Positions 15,249 to 22,442 are shown, counted from the first letter of the stretch. The stretch: 23,895 nucleotides of DNA from Ornithomonoglobus_A sp045649025 (GCA_045649025.1 JAZRPB010000013.1:1-23895); one strand, 5' to 3'. Made by a program: numbers and translations. Notes: generated from the sequence alone by a model not told the origin.

Positions 15249-16511
15249 TTAATTTTTCCCCTTTAAAAAATACACTGTATCAAGCTCAAGCTTGTTGGCG
15301 ATCTTTACAACGTCCTCAACACTTACCTTTAAAATCTGCTCCTTTGCCTTTTCAATATCTCTGTTTGCACCTGTGATGTGCTCGCCTAAATAGAAATTTT
15401 GTATTTGACGCTGGTCGTCGTAGAGTGAATTATAGCTGTTTATTATAGACTGTATACTTGAGGTAAATTCAAGCTCGGATATGTTACCCTTTTTAATTTC
15501 TTCAAGCTGCGTTAGTGATTCGTCATACGCCTTTTTGAAATTCTCAAATTCAATTCCTGCATTAACAATCAAAAGTCCTTTATAGCGTTCAAGCTGTGAT
15601 GATGCATAATATGCAAGAGAAAGCTTTTCACGAACATTATTAAACAACTTTGAATGTGCACCTGCACCGTAGATACTGTTAAACACAATTAAGGCGCCAT
15701 AATCGCTATCAAGCGGTGTGGTGTTTGTTAAAAAGCCCATTGCAAGCTTACCCTGTGTAACGTCCATTTCCTCAATCACATCTTTTTTTGGTGTGTTCTT
15801 TTTAAGAATTTGCGTTTGAGGAAGTTTTGGTGTTTTAAATGCTATATTTTTTGTATATTCATTTATTAAATTAACAAGCTCATCGGTATTGGCCTCACCG
15901 CAGATATAGATATCAATAGGTGATGAGGCAATAATTTCTTTGTAGTGGTTATATAAAGCTTTTGTTGAAATTTCATCAAGACCTTCAACACTGCCCGATG
16001 CAGACAGAGCAAAGCTTGAGTTTTCGCACATTTCCTCTATGCAACGACGTGAGGCATATGAACGCTTATCGTTTATAAGAGAAAGCACCTTATCCTTTGC
16101 ATTTTTCTTTTCCTGTTCAAAGATTGCACCATCAAATGCACCGTCATTAACACGTGGCTCAAACACAATACAAAGAAGAAGCTCCATAAGCTCCAAAAGG
16201 AGCTTTTCGCCGCCAATGGCATACTTATCCGAAATTGTTTGAGCATCAAAATATAAAATTTGGTCCTCGCCGCGTTTTATTGTGGTGCTTGAAAGAGTTG
16301 CACCGTATAAATTCTCAAGCTGCTTTGAAATAAGGTCAAAGTTGGGATATTTTTCACAACCTGTCATCAGCACCTTCGGTAAAAGTGCATTTTTACAAAA
16401 CTCCTCCTTACAAAGAGGACGATGAATAAACATAGCCACTGTTGTGGTTTTTAGCTTTGTCATTGGTATATATTTTAATGTAATGTTTGAATTAACATTT
16501 ATTTCTAACAT
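15249..16511 (-). CDS. ymfF: M16 family peptidase-like, non-catalytic partner (YmfF-like)
   Basis: The 420-residue protein has the two-half M16 fold but no HxxEH in the N-terminal half: the equivalent region reads CKNALLPKVLMTGCEKYPN. The C-terminal half keeps the substrate-binding R/Y signature in GAGAHSKLFNNVREKLSLAYYAS. This is the expected complement of an active partner such as the downstream gene: one subunit gives zinc, the other the R/Y pair. It is the first gene of the eight-gene unit, about 35 bases after a predicted promoter whose -35 box overlaps the gpr stop. An AAAGGAA site lies 12 bases before the ATG. Confidence 0.88.
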   Translation of the reverse strand: MLEINVNSNITLKYIPMTKLKTTTVAMFIHRPLCKEEFCKNALLPKVLMTGCEKYPNFDLISKQLENLYGATLSSTTIKRGEDQILYFDAQTISDKYAIGGEKLLLELMELLLCIVFEPRVNDGAFDGAIFEQEKKNAKDKVLSLINDKRSYASRRCIEEMCENSSFALSASGSVEGLDEISTKALYNHYKEIIASSPIDIYICGEANTDELVNLINEYTKNIAFKTPKLPQTQILKKNTPKKDVIEEMDVTQGKLAMGFLTNTTPLDSDYGALIVFNSIYGAGAHSKLFNNVREKLSLAYYASSQLERYKGLLIVNAGIEFENFKKAYDESLTQLEEIKKGNISELEFTSSIQSIINSYNSLYDDQRQIQNFYLGEHITGANRDIEKAKEQILKVSVEDVVKIANKLELDTVYFLKGKN

Positions 16512-16545
16512 AGCGGACTATTTCCTTTCAAATACATCTCTCTAT

Positions 16546-16574
16546 ATTTTACTTCATTTTACCAAAAAAGTCAA
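16546..16574 (-). promoter_or_regulatory. Sigma-A promoter of the ymfF-trkAH-PP2C-trmL-degV-XRE unit
   Basis: On the minus strand TTGACT (16569-16574) and TAAAAT (16546-16551) are separated by 17 bases. The TGA stop of gpr lies inside the -35 box. This gives the downstream housekeeping genes vegetative expression independent of the spore-specific gpr. Confidence 0.75.
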
Positions 16575-17422
16575 CCCACAAGAACATTAATATCCTGTAA
16601 AGACATATTTTGCTGCAAAGCAAGATTAATTCCGTATGCAACCGCCCTAGACATTCTTTTTATAACTGCATCTATATCTTTAGAGGTAACCATAAGCGGA
16701 GCAATTTCAGTAGGTATCTCAATATCGCTAATGTTTGCTGCATCAATAACAGTTGGTACACCCACGGCTATAACTCTGGTACCCAATGTGTCGTAATTTA
16801 TACCCTTGCGGTCGTTACCCACACCCGAGCCTGGTGCTATGCCTGTGTCGGCTAGCTGAATTGTGGTAGACATTCGTTTTATGTCGGCGGCGGCAAGTGC
16901 GTCTACTGCAATAATCAGGTCGGGCTTTACCTTTTCGCAAATGCCTTTTATTATTTCCACCGTTTCAATTCCTGTTGTGCCAAGAACTCCTGGTGCAATC
17001 GCACACACACTGCCTATATCATTGTCGAATACGTTTTTCATATGATGGGTAATTAAAAGATTATTTACAACCTCGCACCCTAATGCGTCGGGGGTAATTT
17101 GTCGGTTACCCAAGCCCACAACAAGAGTTAGTGTGTTTTTTGAAATATCTGCCATTTTTTTTAATTCATCGCATAAAATAGAGCATACGCTTTCAAATTC
17201 GGTGCTGTCGTATTTTATATTTGGTGCTTCTATTGTTACATAATTGCCTTGCTGCTTGCCAATAGCTTTAGCACCCATCCCGTTTAAAATTTCAACCTGT
17301 GTTATTGTTACGTTGCCTTTTTTTGTTTCGTTTGCAACAATTCCTTTTATGTCCTCTGTTTTTTTTGCACGTGTAAGCTCGTGTGCCTCTAAAGCAAGGT
17401 CTGTTCGTATGTTTTTTTGCAT
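16571..17422 (-). CDS. gpr: Spore germination protease GPR
   Basis: GPR degrades the small acid-soluble spore proteins (SASPs) during germination, releasing DNA and amino acids. It is made as a zymogen in the forespore. The 283-residue protein begins MQKNIRTDLALEAHEL; by analogy with Bacillus GPR, self-cleavage would fall after the Asp of RTD|LA, removing only 8 residues where the Bacillus propeptide has about 15. The catalytic aspartates match D112 in TPDALG and D174 in VDALAAADIKRM; GTTGIET and IAPGSGVGNDRKGI are also family landmarks. It is shorter than Bacillus GPR (about 370). A weak AAAGG site precedes the ATG. Its presence is the best evidence that the organism forms spores. Confidence 0.95.
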   Translation of the reverse strand: MQKNIRTDLALEAHELTRAKKTEDIKGIVANETKKGNVTITQVEILNGMGAKAIGKQQGNYVTIEAPNIKYDSTEFESVCSILCDELKKMADISKNTLTLVVGLGNRQITPDALGCEVVNNLLITHHMKNVFDNDIGSVCAIAPGVLGTTGIETVEIIKGICEKVKPDLIIAVDALAAADIKRMSTTIQLADTGIAPGSGVGNDRKGINYDTLGTRVIAVGVPTVIDAANISDIEIPTEIAPLMVTSKDIDAVIKRMSRAVAYGINLALQQNMSLQDINVLVG

Positions 17423-17450
17423 TTTTTTACTGCCTTTCTTTTTTTATCTT

Positions 17451-17479
17451 TATTGTGCCTGTAAATAAAAAAATAATAC
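17451..17479 (-). promoter_or_regulatory. Sigma-G-like promoter of gpr (weak)
   Basis: On the minus strand GTATT (17475-17479) and CACAATA (17451-17457) are 17 bases apart, near to sigma-G consensus (GHATR ... CATWHTA) with one mismatch in each box. There is no good sigma-A promoter close by. Forespore expression of gpr is expected from the family; this exact site is inference. Confidence 0.4.
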
Positions 17480-17490
17480 AAAAAGATGAA
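17480..17490. repeat. 11-bp direct repeat, left copy (possible target-site duplication)
   Basis: AAAAAGATGAA occurs here and again at 17642-17652, exactly flanking the inverted-repeat-bounded element between them. This is the pattern left by transposition, though AT-rich sequence makes part of the match easy by chance. Confidence 0.55.
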
Positions 17491-17641
17491 AGGGAATGTT
17501 AAAAAAGTCCGGATCGCAAAAAGTAAACTTTTTGCTACGAACAAACTTCACCACTCGACGTACCTTTGTACGCCTTCGGGTAACCCAAAGCATAGCTTTG
17601 GTTCAGTTTGTCCGTTCCGGAGCATTTTTACCTATTCCCTT
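17491..17641. mobile_element. MITE-like non-coding element with terminal inverted repeats
   Basis: The ends are imperfect inverted repeats: AGGGAATgttAAAAA...TCCGGA (from 17491) matches the reverse complement of TCCGGA...TTTTTacctATTCCCT (to 17640) over about 25 bases. Inside are nested hairpins: GCAAAAAG/CTTTTTGC (17516-17535), CGTAC/GTACG (17559-17572), GGGTaACCC (17578-17586), CCAAAGC/GCTTTGG (17585-17601), and ACAAACT paired with AGTTTGT enclosing the last three. There is no transposase and no convincing gene. A diverged second copy lies at 23831-23895. It could be a transposase-dependent MITE or a dispersed structured RNA; I favour the first because of the flanking direct repeat. Confidence 0.6.
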
Positions 17642-17652
17642 AAAAAGATGAA
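17642..17652. repeat. 11-bp direct repeat, right copy
   Basis: This is the second AAAAAGATGAA, directly after the right inverted terminus of the 17491-17641 element. It also overlaps the A-run that starts the azlD terminator hairpin. Confidence 0.55.
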
Positions 17653-17700
17653 AAAAGTCCGAACTGCAAAAAAGTTTACTTTTTGCAATTCGGGACTTTT
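17651..17700 (-). terminator. Terminator of the foldase-xseB-ispA-azlCD unit
   Basis: A long hairpin pairs AAAAGTCC-GAA-GCAAAAA (from 17653) with TTTTTGC-TTC-GGACTTTT (to 17700), with a few mismatches. On the minus strand it ends in a run of T (17651-17656), 50 bases after the azlD stop. It resembles the first hairpin of the adjoining element (17500-17536). Confidence 0.75.
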
Positions 17701-17749
17701 CCTGAATTTCTTTATAATTTCTTCTGTTAAAATGTGGCTAAAAAATGTG

Positions 17750-18064
17750 TTATATATAATTTAGCACCAATCCAACCACGTATACAATGGCACTTGCACT
17801 TGCGGCAACTGTGCACAGTCCTTTATTGAAAAATGCCAAAACAAGTGCACATAAAACGCCTGAAATAGCCGCTATGGGACTTTCAACTGCATAAAAAACG
17901 GCAGGGAATGTCATTGCGGCAAGGACGGTGTAGGGGATGTATGCTAAAAATGAACGTACAAACTTATTTTTTATCTGATGACGTATTAAAACGAGAGGTA
18001 AAACACGTATAAGATATGTTACCCCAAACATTACAAGGAGATATATCCAAAAATTATTATTCAT
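17750..18064 (-). CDS. azlD: Branched-chain amino acid exporter small subunit AzlD
   Basis: AzlD is the small membrane partner of AzlC in export of branched-chain amino acids or analogues. The 104-residue protein has about four hydrophobic segments and the family signature VTYLIRVLPLVLIR near the N-terminus, followed by FLAYIPYTVLAAMTFP. I chose ATG 18062-18064 (MNNNFW...): AAAGGAG lies 9 bases upstream of it but directly abuts the alternative ATG at 18071-18073, which is too close to function. It overlaps the end of azlC by 8 bases, as expected for a coupled pair, and is the last gene of its unit. Confidence 0.93.
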   Translation of the reverse strand: MNNNFWIYLLVMFGVTYLIRVLPLVLIRHQIKNKFVRSFLAYIPYTVLAAMTFPAVFYAVESPIAAISGVLCALVLAFFNKGLCTVAASASAIVYVVGLVLNYI

Positions 18065-18764
18065 TTTCTTCATCTCCTTTCGGGAAAATCAATGCACCGA
18101 TTGCTGAAGCAACAACGGCACAGATTATAATAGAAAATCCGCTTGTTATAAAATCAAAGGCTTTCACATAATACAAAATACAGCTCAATATTATTGCAAT
18201 AATTACAGTTACAAGAATTGAAAGCTCCTTTTTTACTTCGGGAACAACTATTGCAATAAACATTCCGTATATTGCCACCGATAATGCCAATCTTAAATCC
18301 TCGGGCAGAAGTGCACCAAAGAACGCACCCATTGCCGTTCCTAGCGACCACCCAATGTATGGCGCTGTTGCAAGTCCCATATAATATATTGGTGTTACGG
18401 GCTTAACTCGGCTTATTGCCACTGCAAAAATCTCGTCGGTTGTCATATGTCCCAACAAAAATGCGTGTAGTCGGCTAAATGATTTATCGAGCTTTTGCGA
18501 TAGCGATATTCCCATTAGTGCGTATCTTAAATTTATTACAAGTTGTGAGATAGCCATTTCTATATATGTACCCGAGGCGGCTATTATTCCAATGCCCGCA
18601 AACTGACCTGCCGAGGTCAGATTTGTCATAGAAATTAAAAGTGCCTCAATAGGCGAAAGCCCTGCCGCAACCGCTGCAATACCAAAAGAAAAGGATACCG
18701 CCAGGTATCCCAAACCGATTGGTAATCCGTCCTTTAAGCCTGTTTTAAATATTTGTGTTTTCAT
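18057..18764 (-). CDS. azlC: Branched-chain amino acid exporter large subunit AzlC
   Basis: This 235-residue AzlC family membrane protein has about six or seven hydrophobic stretches. The N-terminal GLKDGLPIGLGYLAVSFSFG and NLTSAGQFAG segments are typical, and NLRYALMGISLSQKL with LGHMTTDEIFAV forms the conserved middle. With AzlD it exports branched-chain amino acids; in Bacillus this confers azaleucine resistance. AAAGGAA precedes the ATG. It starts 35 bases after ispA and overlaps azlD. ilvE, encoding the branched-chain aminotransferase, is about 3 kb upstream but in a separate unit. Confidence 0.94.
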   Translation of the reverse strand: MKTQIFKTGLKDGLPIGLGYLAVSFSFGIAAVAAGLSPIEALLISMTNLTSAGQFAGIGIIAASGTYIEMAISQLVINLRYALMGISLSQKLDKSFSRLHAFLLGHMTTDEIFAVAISRVKPVTPIYYMGLATAPYIGWSLGTAMGAFFGALLPEDLRLALSVAIYGMFIAIVVPEVKKELSILVTVIIAIILSCILYYVKAFDFITSGFSIIICAVVASAIGALIFPKGDEENE

Positions 18765-18799
18765 AATGTTCCTTTAATTAAATGTTGATTTTTCTCTTT

Positions 18800-19669
18800 T
18801 TAGTTTGTTCTTTTTGCAAGGTATTGTGTAAGCTCTTTTAAAAAGTCCGCCTTTTTGCCAAATATTGAAAGTGAGTTAAGTGCTTTTTGTGTGTGCTCCT
18901 CCAAAAGAGCTTTTGCACCGTCAATACCAAACGATTTTACATATGTGGTACGCTCCATTTCACTGTCCGAACCCACAGGCTTACCCAAATCCTCGGTATT
19001 ACCTGTTACATCTAAAATATCGTCGCATATCTGGAATGCAATGCCAAGATGACGTGCATATTCATCCACTGCCTTAATTTCGACGTCTGTTGCATCGGCA
19101 AATATTGCCCCTGCAACACACGAGCTGCGAATGATTGCACCCGTTTTTAGTGAATCTATATACTCTAATCTCTCCTGCGACATTTCGCCGTTTTCAATAT
19201 CTAAAACCTGTCCGCCAATCATTCCGTCGGTGCCTGATGATTTTGCAATAACACTCATTATTTTGAGTGCTTTTTCGGGGTGATTTGCACCGTTTTGCGA
19301 CATCACCTCAAATGCCTTGTTAAGAAGTGCATCGCCTGCCAAAATTGCGTTTGCTTCGCCGTACTTAATGTGACAGGTGGGCTTGCCGCGACGTAGTTCA
19401 TCATTGTCCATTGATGGTAAATCGTCGTGAACAAGGGAATAGGTGTGTATCATTTCCATAGCACACGCATAAGGTAATATTTCGTTATAATTGCCGCCGC
19501 ACATTTTACATACCGACATCATAAGCACAGGACGAAGTCTTTTTCCCCCTGCCATAAGTGCGTAGCTCATTATTTCGTATATTTCCTTTTGTAAATTGTT
19601 CTTTGCACCCACATACTCATTTAAGGCTGTGTTGATTTTTTGGGTCAGCATATCAAGTTCCTGTTTCAT
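18800..19669 (-). CDS. ispA: Farnesyl diphosphate synthase (polyprenyl synthetase)
   Basis: IspA joins isopentenyl diphosphate to allylic diphosphates to make geranyl then farnesyl diphosphate, the precursor of undecaprenyl phosphate and quinones. The 289-residue protein has the first Asp-rich motif DDLPSMD (82-88) with ELRRGKPT, and the second DDILD (216-220) in FQICDDILDVTGN, plus GGKRLRP near residue 41 for IPP binding. The two-residue insert in the first motif is typical of bacterial short-chain farnesyl synthases. The ribosome site GGGGGTGG is G-rich but well placed. It follows xseB by 17 bases, the classic Firmicute order. Confidence 0.95.
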   Translation of the reverse strand: MKQELDMLTQKINTALNEYVGAKNNLQKEIYEIMSYALMAGGKRLRPVLMMSVCKMCGGNYNEILPYACAMEMIHTYSLVHDDLPSMDNDELRRGKPTCHIKYGEANAILAGDALLNKAFEVMSQNGANHPEKALKIMSVIAKSSGTDGMIGGQVLDIENGEMSQERLEYIDSLKTGAIIRSSCVAGAIFADATDVEIKAVDEYARHLGIAFQICDDILDVTGNTEDLGKPVGSDSEMERTTYVKSFGIDGAKALLEEHTQKALNSLSIFGKKADFLKELTQYLAKRTN

Positions 19670-19686
19670 TAAGCCACCCCCGAAAA

Positions 19687-19896
19687 TCAGTCCTCTAAAT
19701 CCTTAAATTCCTGTTTTTCGCCGTTTACAAGAACGTTTACTGTTTTTTCAGCATTCTCAAGCATATTGTGACACGCTTTTGAAAGCTTAATGCCCTCTTC
19801 AAATAATTTAAGAGAATCATCAAGCGAGCAATCGCCACTCTCTAATTTTTTAACAATTTCCTCTAACTGTGCAATTTGCGCTTCAAAGGTTTTCAT
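19687..19896 (-). CDS. xseB: Exodeoxyribonuclease VII small subunit
   Basis: XseB is the small helical subunit that binds XseA to make exonuclease VII. The 69 residues form two helices with the family pattern FEAQIAQLEEIVKKLESGD, then SLDDSLKLFEEGIKLSKAC. AAAGGAG lies 8 bases before the ATG. It lies 12 bases after the foldase gene and 17 before ispA. The large subunit gene is about 16 kb to the left, in a different transcript. Confidence 0.95.
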   Translation of the reverse strand: MKTFEAQIAQLEEIVKKLESGDCSLDDSLKLFEEGIKLSKACHNMLENAEKTVNVLVNGEKQEFKDLED

Positions 19897-19908
19897 AGTA
19901 ATTCTCCT

Positions 19909-21144
19909 TTATAGGTCTGTATTTTTTGAAGAAAGTATTTCTTCGGTTGTGAATAGATTTTTCGGCTCGGGTGAATCTGTGAGCATTTTTGAGCCAACAT
20001 TTATATATATGTTATTTTCAACACTTTCGGTAAGCTGCGGAAGCGGCTCTCTTTTTATAATGTGATAGCCAAAATCCGATTCCACAGGCTCCGAAATTTC
20101 GCCTATTTCAAGTGCAAAGGATGCCTCCTCAAACGGCTTAACCATTTCACCTTTAGTAAACACATATCCGTCGGGGTAGTATATTGCACCAGGATCCTGA
20201 CCGTATTGTGCTATAAGCTTATCAAAGCCTGTGCCTGTTGTTGCCTTTTTATAAACGGTGTCGGCTGTTGATTTTGTGTCTACAAGCACGTGCTTTGCAC
20301 AGATGTATTCATCGTTATAGTATTTTGAAGCATCTATTGTGTTTGCCAAATGCTCAAAAACTCTTTCGGTTGACCATAAATGTGATTTTTCGTACACAAG
20401 TGCAGCTAATCCCGACATTGGTATTGCAAAGTTTGCACTGTCATCTGCAATCGAGCTGTTTATGGTGTCAATATCCGTACTTGTTGGTGTAAGGTCGGGG
20501 AAGGTATTTGAGTATTTTGCTATGGTGTTAGTTTCCTCAAACACAGAGTCGATAAGGAGTTTCTTAAATTGAGTATCAGATATAGTATCAATAAGCTCGC
20601 CGTCAGTTTGCCTTATAATATTTTCATATATTTTTGCAAAAGTATCAAACTCTGCAAATGATATTTTAACATCGCCGCATTCTGTAACAATGGGCGTATC
20701 ATCTATAACAACCTGCCTTGTTGCATTCACGTAATTTACGTTGTATTCCAGGCTCTCGCTTATAAATCGCAGAGGAACGAAGGTTCTGTCGCTTATAATT
20801 TGCGGTGCAACGTCAAGTGTAATTTCATTATCGTTAACAAATGCAGTGGTTGAATTTATTTTAAGTACTACTTTTTTGTTATTGTTTAAAACAGTAACCT
20901 CTTGCTTTTCGCCGTTCCATTCAATTTGTGCCTCAAAGGCATCTGAAATTGCACGTATGGGTACCATTGTTCTGCCGTTTGAAATAAATGGTGCCGCTTC
21001 AATTGTGCCTTGCGAAATAACAGTGTTTTTTTCTTGTGCAAATTCAGTTTTTCCAATTGTGAATTCAATTGTTGATGCCGATGCCGAAATTGCACCAAAC
21101 ACACCAATAAGAGCGAGCGAAAGCAGTATTTTTTTAAAGCTCAT
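19909..21144 (-). CDS. Secreted parvulin-type foldase with copper-amine-oxidase-like N-terminal domain
   Basis: The 411-residue protein starts with a signal peptide (MSFKK, hydrophobic to about residue 18, AxA at 21-23). There is no lipobox cysteine, so it should be released or wall-associated rather than lipid-anchored like PrsA. Residues ~30-148 match the copper amine oxidase N-terminal-like domain twice over (RTMVPIRAISDAF and RTFVPLRFISESL), a common Clostridia surface module. Residues ~150-275 are helical, as in PrsA/SurA chaperone arms. Residues ~278-366 form a PpiC-type prolyl isomerase (AKHVLV, GYVFTKGEMVKPFEEASFAL, SDFGYHIIKRE). It opens the five-gene unit, with GGGAG before the ATG and a 130-base structured leader. 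Likely role: folding exported proteins. Confidence 0.9.
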   Translation of the reverse strand: MSFKKILLSLALIGVFGAISASASTIEFTIGKTEFAQEKNTVISQGTIEAAPFISNGRTMVPIRAISDAFEAQIEWNGEKQEVTVLNNNKKVVLKINSTTAFVNDNEITLDVAPQIISDRTFVPLRFISESLEYNVNYVNATRQVVIDDTPIVTECGDVKISFAEFDTFAKIYENIIRQTDGELIDTISDTQFKKLLIDSVFEETNTIAKYSNTFPDLTPTSTDIDTINSSIADDSANFAIPMSGLAALVYEKSHLWSTERVFEHLANTIDASKYYNDEYICAKHVLVDTKSTADTVYKKATTGTGFDKLIAQYGQDPGAIYYPDGYVFTKGEMVKPFEEASFALEIGEISEPVESDFGYHIIKREPLPQLTESVENNIYINVGSKMLTDSPEPKNLFTTEEILSSKNTDL

Positions 21145-21173
21145 AATTATTTTCTCCCAATGTTTTTTTATCT

Positions 21174-21274
21174 TTTAGGAAATTACTACTTTTAAGTTGT
21201 AATTTCCTAAATTACAAAAAAGTCTACCTATGGAAGTGAGCTGCGTAAGCGACAGTCACGATAGTGACTTTTTT
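21174..21274 (-). promoter_or_regulatory. Structured 5' leader of the foldase operon
   Basis: The predicted transcript starts near 21276 and enters AAAAAAGTC (minus-strand reading of 21266-21274), which can pair with GACTTTTTT (21216-21224) across a ~41-base loop. A competing hairpin, GTCAC-TATC-GTGAC (21255-21268), uses part of the same arm. Next is a 13-bp perfect hairpin (21174-21186 with 21199-21211), extended by ACTT/AAGT in its loop, ending about 16 bases before the ribosome binding site. Mutually exclusive pairing beside a T run suggests attenuation or RNA stabilisation. It matches no riboswitch I recognise. Confidence 0.45.
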
Positions 21275-21282
21275 ATGCTAAT

Positions 21283-21311
21283 ATTGTACTATATTATTAG
21301 AACATTGTCAA
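21283..21311 (-). promoter_or_regulatory. Sigma-A promoter of the foldase-xseB-ispA-azlCD unit
   Basis: On the minus strand TTGACA (21306-21311, exact consensus), a 17-base spacer and TACAAT (21283-21288). It lies just past the ilvE terminator, so the operon is independent of ilvE. Confidence 0.85.
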
Positions 21312-21331
21312 TTATAAAAAGCAAATTCAAA

Positions 21332-21363
21332 CAAAAAATGGGTGCATAAATTTATGCACCCAT
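21332..21363 (-). terminator. Terminator of ilvE
   Basis: A perfect 26-bp palindrome (21338-21363; arms ATGGGTGCATAAA and its complement) is followed on the minus strand by TTTTTTG. It begins 8 bases past the ilvE stop codon. Confidence 0.88.
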
Positions 21364-21371
21364 AAAAGCAC

Positions 21372-22442
21372 TTATTCATCAATACCAACTGTCCAGCCCA
21401 TTGTATCTTCAATTGAGCCGTTTTGTATACCTGTTATAGTATCGTAAAGCATTTGAGAAATTGTACCAATTCCGCCGTCGGCAACTGTTATTTTCTTGCC
21501 CTCCCATTCAAATGTTCCTATTGGTGAGATGACTGCCGCAGTACCTGTACCAAAGGATTCCTTTAATGTACCATTTGCGTGAGCCTCATAAACCTCCTGA
21601 ATTGAAAGACGTCTTTCGCTAACCTTATAGCCCTTGCTCTTTAGAAGCTCTATAACAGACATTCTTGTTATACCCGAAAGAATTGAGCCTGAAAGCTCGG
21701 GTGTGATGATCTCATCGCCAATAACAAAAAATACATTCATAGTACCAACCTCTTCAATGTACTTTCTTTCAACACCGTCGAGCCACAAAACCTGTGTATA
21801 GCCCTTCTTTTCAGCTTCGTCCTGTGCCTTTAGCGAAGCAGCATAGTTACCGCCTGTTTTTGTAAAGCCCATACCGCCCTTTACGGCTCTCACATATTTA
21901 TCCTCAACATATATATCAACAGGGTCAAGTCCCTTTGGATAATATGCACCAACAGGCGACAGAATTATAACAAAATACAAGTGCTTTGCAGGGTGCACGC
22001 CAACGTGTGGGTCTGCTGCAAATATAAACGGACGTATGTATAGTGATGTTCCTTTTTCTTCAGGAATCCAGTCTTTATCTATTTCCACAAGAGCCTTAAC
22101 TGCCTCAACGCAGTCTGCCTCATTTATTTGAGGAATACAAAGTCTTTCGTTCGACACATTAAGACGTGCAAAGTTCTTTTCAGGTCTGAACAACTGCACC
22201 TTGCCCGAAGCGGTTTTGTATGCTTTCATACCTTCAAAAACCTCCTGACCGTAGTGCAAACACATTGCAGCAGGGTCAAGCGAGATTGGACCGTAGGGAA
22301 CAATTCTTGCATCGTGCCAGCCTTCGCCCTCGTCATAATTCATTATAAACATATGGTCTGTGTAGTATTTACCAAAGCCAAGAGTTGACTGGTCTTGCGG
22401 CTTTGCCTTAGGTGTGGTTGTTTTTGTGATTTTAATTTCCAT
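21372..22442 (-). CDS. ilvE: Branched-chain amino acid aminotransferase
   Basis: This class IV PLP aminotransferase exchanges amino groups between 2-oxoglutarate/glutamate and the oxo-acids of leucine, isoleucine and valine. At 356 residues it is of the longer, eukaryote-like BCAT type rather than the ~310-residue E. coli type. The PLP lysine is K195 in GGMGFTKTGGNYAASLKAQ; YVRAVKGG before it, LWLDGVERKYIEEVGTMNVFFV after it, and the late GTGTAAVISPIG phosphate-binding loop are all family landmarks. GAAAGGAT lies 11 bases before the ATG. It is transcribed alone from its own promoter. No T-box leader is seen. Confidence 0.95.
   Translation of the reverse strand: MEIKITKTTTPKAKPQDQSTLGFGKYYTDHMFIMNYDEGEGWHDARIVPYGPISLDPAAMCLHYGQEVFEGMKAYKTASGKVQLFRPEKNFARLNVSNERLCIPQINEADCVEAVKALVEIDKDWIPEEKGTSLYIRPFIFAADPHVGVHPAKHLYFVIILSPVGAYYPKGLDPVDIYVEDKYVRAVKGGMGFTKTGGNYAASLKAQDEAEKKGYTQVLWLDGVERKYIEEVGTMNVFFVIGDEIITPELSGSILSGITRMSVIELLKSKGYKVSERRLSIQEVYEAHANGTLKESFGTGTAAVISPIGTFEWEGKKITVADGGIGTISQMLYDTITGIQNGSIEDTMGWTVGIDE

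Noticed and set aside
17486..17764. Plus-strand open frame of 92 codons across the gpr-azlD gap
   Set aside because: It runs through the hairpin element and terminator, has no recognisable domain, and its end overlaps azlD. It is better explained as non-coding repeat sequence.
21216..21274. Third copy of the MITE-like element in the foldase leader
   Set aside because: Only the AAAAAAGTC terminus matches; the interior and the GGGAAT end are absent, so similarity is too short to claim.
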